Shown piece after piece: positions 26,300-34,019 of a stretch of 64,000 nucleotides of DNA (position 1 is the stretch's first letter; every line of letters begins with the position of its first letter). The notes beneath the pieces were generated by a model. The model was not told the DNA's origin. It saw nothing but the letters and a program-made list of their open reading frames with translations, and did not search any database. The translations under genes were made by a program, and so were the position numbers. This DNA comes from Planctomycetaceae bacterium. Its GTDB lineage: Bacteria; Planctomycetota; Planctomycetia; Planctomycetales; Planctomycetaceae. The DNA is taken from NCBI GenBank assembly GCA_021732415.1, contig JAKFVC010000136.1:1-64000 (forward strand). Reading direction: 5' to 3'.

Positions 26300-27616
26300 A
26301 TGACCGAGGCGCGCACGATACGTGTCGAAGCAATCAGCCGAGTGGAAGGCGAAGGGGCCCTTCACATCCGCTTGCAGGATGGCCAGCTGGCTGAGGTCCA
26401 GCTGAATATCTATGAGCCGCCCCGTTTGTTTGAAGCGTTACTCCGTGGGCGTGCCCTGGAAGAAGTCCCTGATATCACGGCACGGATCTGTGGCATCTGC
26501 CCCGTCGCCTATCAGATGACCGCGGTCCACGCCCTGGAAGCGGCACTGGGAGTCAGCATCTCTCCCGAGATCCGCCGCTTGCGACGGTTGCTCTATTGCG
26601 GCGAATGGATTGAAAGTCATGCGTTGCACATTCATCTGCTGCATGCCCCTGACTTCCTGGGTTATGACAGCGGACTCGACATGGCCGCCGATTTTCCGCA
26701 AGAAGTCAACCGTGGACTGCAACTGAAGAAACACGGCAACCGGCTGTTGGAAGTTCTGGGAGGCCGTGCGATCCATCCGATTAATATTGCCGTCGGCGGC
26801 TTTTATCGAGCTCCCCGGCGCGAAGAGCTTGCTGCTCTCATTCCCGATTTTGAATGGGGTCTGCAGGCCGCAATTGAGACCGCTCGGTGGGTCGCGACAT
26901 TCACGTTTCCAGACTTCACTCCACCTTATGAGATGGTGGCGCTGGTCCATCCAGACGAGTATCCCTTCAACGCAGGGGACCTGAAATCGACCGACGGTCG
27001 CACGGTCAAAATGGAAGATTACGAGCGCGAGTTCGAAGAAGTTCACGTCGCTCACTCCACGGCGTTGCAGTCCGTTCGAACAGCAGGTCGAACGAGTTAT
27101 TTCGTGGGACCACTCGCCCGGATCAACCTGGCGCGGGCTCAACTCTCACCCACGGCATTGCGACTGGCAGACGAGCTGGGCCTCGAGCAACCCTGCTGCA
27201 ATCCTTATAAGAGTATCATCGCGCGGGCCCTGGAAGTCGTACATGTGTACGAAGAAGCATTAGACATCTTGCGAGACTATCAATCATTTCGACCGTCCCG
27301 CATCGGCTATCAGTATCGGGCGGGCGCTGGCTCCTGGGCGACCGAAGCACCGCGCGGATTGATCTTTCATCGTTACTCGGTTGATGAGCACGGCAAAGTT
27401 GTCACGGCGAAGATTGTGCCCCCCACGTCTCAAAATCAACTGCAAATCGAGAACGACCTCAGCACAATGCTGCCCTCAATTCTGCATGAGCCTGATGATC
27501 AGGTGGCCCTCAAGTGCGAAAAGCTCATCAGGAGCTATGACCCGTGCATCAGTTGCTCAACTCATTTCTTAAAGATCCACCGCGAGGAGATACCATGTCG
27601 TCCTCCAGGTGTGTGA
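26300..27616 (+). CDS. hydA: Group 3b [NiFe] hydrogenase, alpha (large, catalytic) subunit
   Basis: A 438-residue catalytic subunit. The nickel-iron site is formed by the N-terminal RICGICPVAYQMTAVHALE and the C-terminal DPCISCSTH. About 16 residues follow that histidine (FLKIHREEIPCRPPGV), as expected for the extension removed by a maturation protease, whose gene overlaps this one by 22 bases. The first motif is the L1 type of group 3 enzymes. Together with HydB and HydG this gives an NAD(P)-linked bidirectional enzyme; some members also reduce sulfur. The likely role is redox balancing or hydrogen use under low oxygen. Confidence 0.95.
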   Translation: MTEARTIRVEAISRVEGEGALHIRLQDGQLAEVQLNIYEPPRLFEALLRGRALEEVPDITARICGICPVAYQMTAVHALEAALGVSISPEIRRLRRLLYCGEWIESHALHIHLLHAPDFLGYDSGLDMAADFPQEVNRGLQLKKHGNRLLEVLGGRAIHPINIAVGGFYRAPRREELAALIPDFEWGLQAAIETARWVATFTFPDFTPPYEMVALVHPDEYPFNAGDLKSTDGRTVKMEDYEREFEEVHVAHSTALQSVRTAGRTSYFVGPLARINLARAQLSPTALRLADELGLEQPCCNPYKSIIARALEVVHVYEEALDILRDYQSFRPSRIGYQYRAGAGSWATEAPRGLIFHRYSVDEHGKVVTAKIVPPTSQNQLQIENDLSTMLPSILHEPDDQVALKCEKLIRSYDPCISCSTHFLKIHREEIPCRPPGV

Positions 27617-28050
27617 TCGGAGTGGGAAGTCCTCACGGCGATGATCAGTTAGGCTGGTTGATTGCGGACCGCCTGTCGAATCAAGACGGCCAGCGATTCA
27701 AAGTCGAAAAGGTCGTGACCCCGTTGGAGATTCTGGATCGCCTGGAGAACGTGGATTGGCTCGGGATCTGCGACGCCTGCCACGGATCTGGGAAGTCCGG
27801 CACGTGGAATCGCTGGACGTGGCCCGATGTCGAGATCATTCAACAGAGTTTCGCCGGCAGCCATGATTTCAGCCTGACGGCGGTTCTCAATCTCGCGGCA
27901 CGCCTCGGCCGACTGCCACGCACCGTTGTGATCTGGGGCGTTGAAGTCGAGAACTGCCAGCCTAGTGCGGCGATGTCTGCGACGGCCCTGGCAAGTATCG
28001 AACCCGTTGCGGACGCGATCATGCAAGAACTGAACAACGACTGCGATTGA
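27595..28050 (+). CDS. Hydrogenase maturation protease
   Basis: A 151-residue HyaD/HycI-family endopeptidase, which cuts the C-terminal extension of the large subunit after nickel is inserted. Seen: CVIGVGSPHGDDQLGWLIAD at the start, with the metal-binding acidic residue in the GDDQLG segment, then DACHGSGKSGTW and a GVEVENCQPS segment typical of the family. The ATG at 27595 has a good GAGGAG site 5 bases upstream and lies inside the end of hydA, so translation is coupled. It is followed by hypA after 3 bases. Confidence 0.9.
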   Translation: MSSSRCVIGVGSPHGDDQLGWLIADRLSNQDGQRFKVEKVVTPLEILDRLENVDWLGICDACHGSGKSGTWNRWTWPDVEIIQQSFAGSHDFSLTAVLNLAARLGRLPRTVVIWGVEVENCQPSAAMSATALASIEPVADAIMQELNNDCD

Positions 28051-28053
28051 CTC

Positions 28054-28422
28054 ATGCACGAAGCCTCACTCGTTCGCACGTTGCTCCACAAGGTGTCCGA
28101 TCTGTTGACCGAACATCAGGGAGACTGCGTCGAGACCATCACCGTCGAACTGGGTCCCCTGTCGGGAGTCGAACCGTTGCTCGTGCAGTCGGCGTTCGAG
28201 CAGCTCGCACCGCAATCTCCGGTTGCCGGAGCTCAATTGGTGATCAATGAAGTCGCGCTGGGGGCTAAATGTCGACAGTGTCATGTGGACTTTGAAGTAC
28301 AGCGGTTTAAGTTTTTATGCCCGACGTGTGGCTCGAACGACGTCCAAGTCGTGCGCGGTGACGAATTTCGATTATTGAGCATTACAATCAAGCAGTCTCT
28401 TACGGATCAGGCAAGAGTATGA
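28054..28422 (+). CDS. hypA: Hydrogenase nickel incorporation protein HypA
   Basis: A 122-residue nickel chaperone. The N-terminal MHEASLV contains the nickel-binding histidine at position 2, and the zinc site has cysteines in CRQCHVDFEVQRFKFLCPTC. HypA works with HypB to deliver nickel to the hydrogenase large subunit. It overlaps hypB by four bases (ATGA). Confidence 0.95.
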   Translation: MHEASLVRTLLHKVSDLLTEHQGDCVETITVELGPLSGVEPLLVQSAFEQLAPQSPVAGAQLVINEVALGAKCRQCHVDFEVQRFKFLCPTCGSNDVQVVRGDEFRLLSITIKQSLTDQARV

Positions 28423-29093
28423 GCACCCAGACCATTCCCGTCGGTCAGGACATTTTGAGTCCTGCGAAGCAGGCCGCCCAGGAACTGCGCGCCGAGTTCA
28501 CCCGTCGCGGTATCTTTATCGTCAACATTGTGTCGTCACCGGGGGCGGGTAAAACCAGCTTGCTGGAAGCCACGGCTCGACATTGGGTGAACCAGAATAA
28601 GATGTCGGTCCTCGTCGGTGACCTGGCGACCGACCGCGACGCCCAGCGACTGTCGCCTCTGGCTCCGACCGTGCAACTCACCACGGGAGGGGCCTGTCAC
28701 CTGGAAATGCCGTTGATCAAGAAAGGGCTTGGCGAACTCGGAGAGATAGAGACCAACTTCTTGTTTATCGAGAACATTGGAAATCTGGTGTGTCCGGCAT
28801 CGCACGATCTGGGAGAGCACCTTCGGGTTGTAGTACTGAGTACGACAGAGGGAGATGACAAGCCCGGGAAGTATCCCAAGATGTTTCGCACGAGCCAGGT
28901 CCTGGTGATCACTAAGTCAGATCTTTTGCCGTATGTGCCGTTCTCAGTGGAAGCGGCGGTCGCCGATGCCCGACTGATCCAGCCCAACTTGCAGGCAGTG
29001 ACGGTGTGTGCCCGGTCGGGAGAGGGAATTCCGGAATGGTGTCGCCTGTTGGATAACGCACGAGAACAGATGTTGGCAACCCGCGACGCCTGA
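28419..29093 (+). CDS. hypB: Hydrogenase nickel GTPase HypB
   Basis: A 224-residue SIMIBI-class GTPase. P-loop SSPGAGKTSLLEAT is followed by VGDLATDRDAQRL and the metal-site GGACHLEM, then the base-recognition ITKSDLLPY. It has no N-terminal histidine-rich nickel store, so it is the short form. With HypA it loads nickel into the hydrogenase precursor. Spacing to hypF is 19 bases. Confidence 0.95.
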   Translation: MSTQTIPVGQDILSPAKQAAQELRAEFTRRGIFIVNIVSSPGAGKTSLLEATARHWVNQNKMSVLVGDLATDRDAQRLSPLAPTVQLTTGGACHLEMPLIKKGLGELGEIETNFLFIENIGNLVCPASHDLGEHLRVVVLSTTEGDDKPGKYPKMFRTSQVLVITKSDLLPYVPFSVEAAVADARLIQPNLQAVTVCARSGEGIPEWCRLLDNAREQMLATRDA

Positions 29094-29112
29094 GTGACGG
29101 AAGAAGGACGAC

Positions 29113-31380
29113 GTGCCTGTTTGCATTGCTTATCACATTGAACTCTCCGGGTCGGTCCAGGGAATTGGCCTGCGGCCCGCTGTCGCACGGCTGGCTGTTG
29201 CGCATGATCTCGCGGGCTGGGTGACCAACGGATTGGACGGGGTATGCATTCAGATTCAAGGTCCCCAGGGAAACGTCGACGAGTTTCTACGCTGCCTGCC
29301 CGAGAGTCTCCCCAGCGGCGCGGCGTTGCAGGGTATTAGTATACGGGAGGCTGCGGTAGAGAATCGTGATCGATTCGAAATCAGGTCGCACGCTGCGGGG
29401 GACGGCAGGCCGAGCACGCTCGTTCCTCGAGATGTCGTTGTCTGCGAGGAATGTTTGACAGAAGTTGCAGACCAGGAAGATCGGAGGGCGGGCTACCCCT
29501 TTACGAGTTGTACCACGTGTGGTCCGCGGTTCTCGATTGTCACGACGATGCCATTTGAACGGTCGCAAACCGAAATGGCTCGTTTTCCAATGTGTCCTCA
29601 ATGCCTTGCCGAATACAGCGATCCTGCGGACCGACGCTTTCACGCACAAACCATCGCCTGTCCCGAATGTGGTCCCCAGGTCTGGGCGACTGGACCTGAT
29701 GGGCAGATTGTCGCGCGACGCGATTCAGCGATTGCCGCAGCAGTGAACTGCTTGCGAGACGGGGGAATCGTTGCGCTTCGCGGAATTGGCGGCTATCAAT
29801 TGCTGTGCGACGCCACCCACGAGCAGGCTGTCGCCAATTTGAGAGCTTTCAAACGCCGCCGCTCTAAACCGTTGGCCGTCATGGTGAGAACTCTCGAAGC
29901 AGCGGAAAGACTCGCCACGATTGACCTCGCCGGACAGACGGCGCTGACCAGCGACGCGAACCCGATTGTGTTAATGCCTGCGAAGGCCGGAAGTGGGTTG
30001 GCGACTGAAGTTCATCCAGGATTGACGACGATCGGCGTGCTGTTACCTACCTCACCGTTGCATAGGCTGCTGGTGCTTTATAGCGACAGACCACTAATCT
30101 GTACGAGCGGCAACAGTCAGGGAAGGCCGCTGGAGTTGACTCCAGACTCAGCCCAGATCGAATTGACCGGCATTGCCGACTTATGGCTGCATCACGATCG
30201 TCCGATTCGCCAGATGCTGGACGATAGTGTGGTGCGGGTGATCGCCGGCCGGCCAGTTACATTACGAGCGGGTCGTGGTTTCGCGCCTCTGTCCTTGGCG
30301 CTGACTTCAGCGACTGGACGGCACGTCTTTGCCGCTGGCGGACATCAGAAATCGGCCTTTGCCTGTTTCAACGGGAGGCAAGCAGTGCAGGGCCCTCATA
30401 TCGGAGATCTGGACGGGCTGGAGACTCGCGAACGATACGACCAGCAGGCACGTCAGTTCCTTTCCCTGTATGGTGTGCAGCCGGAGTTATGGGTACACGA
30501 TCTGCATCCTGAATACTTTACGACCCGCTGGAGTCAGTCGCAGCCGGGACGACATCTGGCTGTGCAGCACCATCACGCACACATCGTCGCCGGAATGCTG
30601 GAGCATGGCTGGCTGGATCGCGAGGTACTCGGGGTCGCCTGCGACGGAACGGGCTATGGACCAGATGGCACGATCTGGGGTGGCGAATTCTTGCGGGCGA
30701 CGGCAGTCGATTTCCAGCGAGTGGCACACTTCCGTACCTTCCCGCTCGTCGGCGGTGATCTGGCTGTTCGCGAACCCTTGCGCGTCGCGATCGCCCTGAT
30801 GCATCAGTCAATACCCGGCGATTGTTCCGAGTTCCGTTTACGCCCCGACGAGCTGCAAGCGGTCGCGAAGTTCCGACCTCTATTGGACAATCGGCGATTA
30901 TCCATCCACACTTCGAGTGTCGGACGATTGTTCGACGGGGTTGCCGCATTAGTCGCCGGTGTGACACATGCCGACTTCGAGGGACAACCGGCTCAGATTC
31001 TGGAATCGATCAGCGATTTGACTGAGACGCAGAGTTACTCGTTCGTCCTGGATCGCAGCAGTGTGCAACAGATTGACTGGCGACCGGTTGTGCGTCAGAT
31101 TCTTGTTGATCGCGCTGCTGGAGTAACTCCGGGATCGATGGCCATGCGTTTTCATCGGGGATTGGCACAGGTCATCGCGAAGGTATGCGGACAATTCCGG
31201 GATCTGCCCATCGTTCTCGGGGGTGGGGTGTTTCAAAATCGGTTGCTGGTAGAATTGCTGGTTGAATACCTTGCTCCCCAATCGCAACCCCTTGGCCTTC
31301 CCGGCATCATTCCTCCGAACGACGGCGGTTTGGCTGCCGGACAACTGGCGATTGGAATGGCTCAAAGCAATCAGAATTAG
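29113..31380 (+). CDS. hypF: Carbamoyltransferase HypF
   Basis: A 755-residue HypF, normal in length, which makes the thiocyanate precursor of the active-site cyanide ligands from carbamoyl phosphate. The order is complete: acylphosphatase domain (GSVQGIGLRPAVARLAVAHD, a variant of the usual GVGFRP), two zinc-finger pairs (CEECLTEV...CTTCGPRF and CPQCLAEY...CPECGPQV), a YrdC-like domain, and the Kae1-like domain with VQHHHAHIVAGMLEHGW and VACDGTGYGPDGTIWGGE. The start is GTG at 29113 behind GAAGGA. Part of the continuous hyd-hyp operon. Confidence 0.95.
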   Translation: MPVCIAYHIELSGSVQGIGLRPAVARLAVAHDLAGWVTNGLDGVCIQIQGPQGNVDEFLRCLPESLPSGAALQGISIREAAVENRDRFEIRSHAAGDGRPSTLVPRDVVVCEECLTEVADQEDRRAGYPFTSCTTCGPRFSIVTTMPFERSQTEMARFPMCPQCLAEYSDPADRRFHAQTIACPECGPQVWATGPDGQIVARRDSAIAAAVNCLRDGGIVALRGIGGYQLLCDATHEQAVANLRAFKRRRSKPLAVMVRTLEAAERLATIDLAGQTALTSDANPIVLMPAKAGSGLATEVHPGLTTIGVLLPTSPLHRLLVLYSDRPLICTSGNSQGRPLELTPDSAQIELTGIADLWLHHDRPIRQMLDDSVVRVIAGRPVTLRAGRGFAPLSLALTSATGRHVFAAGGHQKSAFACFNGRQAVQGPHIGDLDGLETRERYDQQARQFLSLYGVQPELWVHDLHPEYFTTRWSQSQPGRHLAVQHHHAHIVAGMLEHGWLDREVLGVACDGTGYGPDGTIWGGEFLRATAVDFQRVAHFRTFPLVGGDLAVREPLRVAIALMHQSIPGDCSEFRLRPDELQAVAKFRPLLDNRRLSIHTSSVGRLFDGVAALVAGVTHADFEGQPAQILESISDLTETQSYSFVLDRSSVQQIDWRPVVRQILVDRAAGVTPGSMAMRFHRGLAQVIAKVCGQFRDLPIVLGGGVFQNRLLVELLVEYLAPQSQPLGLPGIIPPNDGGLAAGQLAIGMAQSNQN

Positions 31381-31390
31381 AGAGATTTCA

Positions 31391-31639
31391 ATGTGCCTCG
31401 CTGTGCCGGGAAAGATAGTCCGCTGGCTGGATCACGATCCCACGTTTGGCCGTGCCGAAGTGGAATTTGCCGGTATTCGGCGGATTTGTCACATGGCGTG
31501 CGTGCCTGATGCGGCAGAGGGTGACTATGTCCTGGTACATGCTGGAATTGCCATCACGCAAATTGATGCCGTGGAGGCCCAACGAGTCTTAGAGGATCTG
31601 GCCATTCTGAATGATGTCGACGAGGAGCATGCCCTATGA
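31391..31639 (+). CDS. hypC: Hydrogenase assembly chaperone HypC
   Basis: An 82-residue HypC, beginning MCLAVPGKIV with the essential cysteine at position 2. It carries the Fe(CN)2CO unit with HypD to the large subunit. The ATG at 31391 is fixed by that motif; a longer frame from 31262 is only the overlapping end of hypF. It overlaps hypD by ATGA. Confidence 0.95.
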   Translation: MCLAVPGKIVRWLDHDPTFGRAEVEFAGIRRICHMACVPDAAEGDYVLVHAGIAITQIDAVEAQRVLEDLAILNDVDEEHAL

Positions 31640-32763
31640 AGTATGTCGATGAGTATCGCGATCCTCGCCTGGCAAGAAGTCTGCTTCATGAGATCCGTCA
31701 GACAGCGACTCAGTGCTGGGTGCTCATGGAGGTGTGTGGTGGGCAAACGCACGGCTTGCTGAAGAGTGGCATTATTCAGGAACTCGAAGGAGTCGTGGAA
31801 CTGATTCACGGCCCGGGTTGTCCGGTTTGTGTGACCCCTGCGGAGGCGATCGATTTCGCCCAGGAATTGGCGCTGCGGCCGGGAGTGTTGTTAACGACGT
31901 TTGGCGATATGCTGCGGGTTCCAGGCAGTCGCGAATCATTGCTGACCGTACGCGCGCGTGGGGGAAATGTCAGATTAGTGTACTCGCCATTAGATGCTGT
32001 CGAACTGGCTCGCCAGAACCCGTCACAGCAGGTCGTCTTCTTTGCTGTGGGTTTTGAAACGACGGCGCCGGCCACTGCCCTGTCTGTCTTGCAGGCGGCC
32101 CAGTTAGGGCTCGACAATTTCAGTCTGCTGGTGGCCCATGTGCGCGTGCAACCGGCTATGGAAGCGATCCTGCAGTCGGCCGAGTGTCGAGTGCAGGGAT
32201 TCCTCGCTGCGGGTCATGTCTGCACGATTTCCGGCGTCACTTCTTATGAGGAATTGTCGGCACGATACGGCGTTCCGATTGTGGTGACCGGTTTTGAGCC
32301 AGTCGATCTCCTCTTGGGAATTCAGGACTGTGTCGCGCAATTGGAATCCGGAACTGCCAGCGTCAGCAATCAGTATCAACGGAACGTACGCGACGCCGGA
32401 AATCGACATGCCATGCACATCATGTCAGACGTCTACGCCACTGCCGATCGGCCATGGCGGGGGTTAGGGACGATCCCTTCCGGAGGGCTGGTCTTGCGAC
32501 CGGAATGGCGTCAGTTTGATGCGGAGTACCGTTTCCAGCGTCCCACGCCCACCCTGCTAATTGAGTGTGCCGATTGCCGTAGTGGGGATGTACTCGCGGG
32601 CCGCATTAAGCCGCCCGCTTGCGAGAGTTTCGGGACGCGTTGTACGCCGGAATCGCCGTTGGGTGCTCCGATGGTGTCCTCTGAAGGAGCCTGCGCCGCT
32701 TACTATCGGCATGCACCGAAGTCAGGCCCGCACGCCGTTTCAATAACGAACACAGGACGATGA
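31636..32763 (+). CDS. hypD: Hydrogenase maturation protein HypD
   Basis: A 375-residue iron-sulfur scaffold protein on which the Fe(CN)2CO cofactor is assembled. Motifs seen: MEVCGGQTHGLLKSG, LIHGPGCPVCVTP, FFAVGFETTAPATA and the C-terminal cluster cysteines in CADCRSGDVLAGRIKPPAC. Length is normal. It is coupled to hypC upstream and hypE downstream through four-base overlaps. Confidence 0.95.
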   Translation: MKYVDEYRDPRLARSLLHEIRQTATQCWVLMEVCGGQTHGLLKSGIIQELEGVVELIHGPGCPVCVTPAEAIDFAQELALRPGVLLTTFGDMLRVPGSRESLLTVRARGGNVRLVYSPLDAVELARQNPSQQVVFFAVGFETTAPATALSVLQAAQLGLDNFSLLVAHVRVQPAMEAILQSAECRVQGFLAAGHVCTISGVTSYEELSARYGVPIVVTGFEPVDLLLGIQDCVAQLESGTASVSNQYQRNVRDAGNRHAMHIMSDVYATADRPWRGLGTIPSGGLVLRPEWRQFDAEYRFQRPTPTLLIECADCRSGDVLAGRIKPPACESFGTRCTPESPLGAPMVSSEGACAAYYRHAPKSGPHAVSITNTGR

Positions 32764-33815
32764 TGACTGCTGCGGGAAACCAGTACTCGTGCCCCATTCC
32801 GGAAGCGGCGGGCGAACGTGTCACGCTGGCCCATGGTGAAGGGGGCAGGTTGACTCGCAAGCTCATCGCCGAACATCTGCTGCCGGCGTTGGGCAACCAG
32901 ATACTGTCCTCGTTGGGGGATGCTGCGGCGCTGCCGAATGTGGCTGGTCCCCTGGCTTTTACGACCGACAGTTTTGTGGTGTCGCCGCTGTTCTTCCCGG
33001 GCGGTGATATCGGCACATTAGCCGTCTATGGAACTATCAACGATCTGGCTGTCAGCGGTGCCCGTCCGCGGTGGATCAGTCTGTCGCTCATCATTGAGGA
33101 GGGCCTTCCGCTCGCGGTCCTGGATCGAATCCTGCAGAGCATCGCCATGGCGGCCAAAGTGGCGCAGGTCGAGGTCGTCACAGGCGATACGAAAGTCGTT
33201 CCGCAAGGTGCGGTCGACAAGTTGTTCATTAATACCGCCGGCATCGGTGAAATTGTTGCTCCCGCTCCGCCCGGGCCTGCGTCGCTCGAAGTCGGCGACG
33301 AATTAATCGTGACGGGACCGCTGGGCCGACACGGGATCGCGATTCTGGCCAGTCGCGAGAACATGGGTTTCGAACCACCCCCGCACAGTGATTGTGCTCC
33401 GCTGACGCCGGCCGTCTCAATCCTGCGTGAGGCCAAGTACCCGATCCGTGCCATGCGCGATGCCACGCGTGGCGGAGTGGCCGCCGTCTTGCACGAGTGG
33501 GCCTCCCAAGCGCCGGTGACGATGCAGATTGATGAGGCGATGCTGCCGGTGACCGCCGAGGTCCGCGGAGTCTGTGAACTGCTGGGGCTCGACCCTTTGC
33601 ATATCGCGAATGAAGGCGTCATGGTCATTGCGGTCCCGGCGGGTTGGGGACGACAGGTAGTGTCGCTGCTCCGCACGCTGGAGGTGGCCGCTCAAGCAGC
33701 CGTTATCGGCCAAGTCATTTCTCAAAAAATCGCGCCCGTGGTCGTCCGCCGAGCTCTCGGTACGGACCAACCCCTCGACGAACCTTTAGGGGCACCGCTG
33801 CCACGGATTTGTTGA
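32760..33815 (+). CDS. hypE: Hydrogenase expression/formation protein HypE
   Basis: A 351-residue AIR synthase-like protein that dehydrates the thiocarboxamide on its C-terminal cysteine to thiocyanate. The C-terminus is PLPRIC, with the reactive cysteine as the last residue. ATP-binding features include LAHGEGGRLTRKLI, FTTDSFVVSPLFFPGGDIG and MRDATRGGVAAVLHEWA. It is the last gene of the hyd-hyp operon. Two adjacent ATGs (32760, 32763) are possible starts. Confidence 0.95.
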   Translation: MMTAAGNQYSCPIPEAAGERVTLAHGEGGRLTRKLIAEHLLPALGNQILSSLGDAAALPNVAGPLAFTTDSFVVSPLFFPGGDIGTLAVYGTINDLAVSGARPRWISLSLIIEEGLPLAVLDRILQSIAMAAKVAQVEVVTGDTKVVPQGAVDKLFINTAGIGEIVAPAPPGPASLEVGDELIVTGPLGRHGIAILASRENMGFEPPPHSDCAPLTPAVSILREAKYPIRAMRDATRGGVAAVLHEWASQAPVTMQIDEAMLPVTAEVRGVCELLGLDPLHIANEGVMVIAVPAGWGRQVVSLLRTLEVAAQAAVIGQVISQKIAPVVVRRALGTDQPLDEPLGAPLPRIC

Positions 33816-33840
33816 TCGGCGTCTGAAAAGATTCCCTGTC

Positions 33841-33854
33841 GTGCCAAGTCGCAC
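33841..33854. promoter_or_regulatory. GTGCG palindrome upstream of the acyl-CoA synthetase
   Basis: GTGCCAAGTCGCAC, one mismatch from the GTGCG-N4-CGCAC pattern. It lies 77 bases upstream of the sigma-54 match at 33932. Confidence 0.45.
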
Positions 33855-33931
33855 ATCGCGCGCGCCATTCGGCACACTGCGTCCTGCCATACGGGACGTG
33901 ATTATTGACCTTGAGAGCGTGCCATCTGCTG

Positions 33932-33947
33932 CGGAATGCGGTTTGCA
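33932..33947 (+). promoter_or_regulatory. Sigma-54 promoter for the ADP-forming acyl-CoA synthetase
   Basis: CGGAATGCGGTTTGCA has GG-N10-GC spacing and a perfect TTGCA -12 element. Because it overlaps the most upstream in-frame ATG (33936), the true start must be further downstream, supporting 34008 or 34020. Confidence 0.6.
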
Positions 33948-34019
33948 TTAGCCTCTCCTTCTAAGCATGGTGTCCAGGATTCCGAGATAGGTTTTATCCC
34001 GGCGCGCATGCTCGTTGTA

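Noticed and set aside
33936-34019. Upstream ATG at 33936 as start of the acyl-CoA synthetase
   Set aside because: It lies inside the predicted sigma-54 promoter and adds residues not expected in the family.
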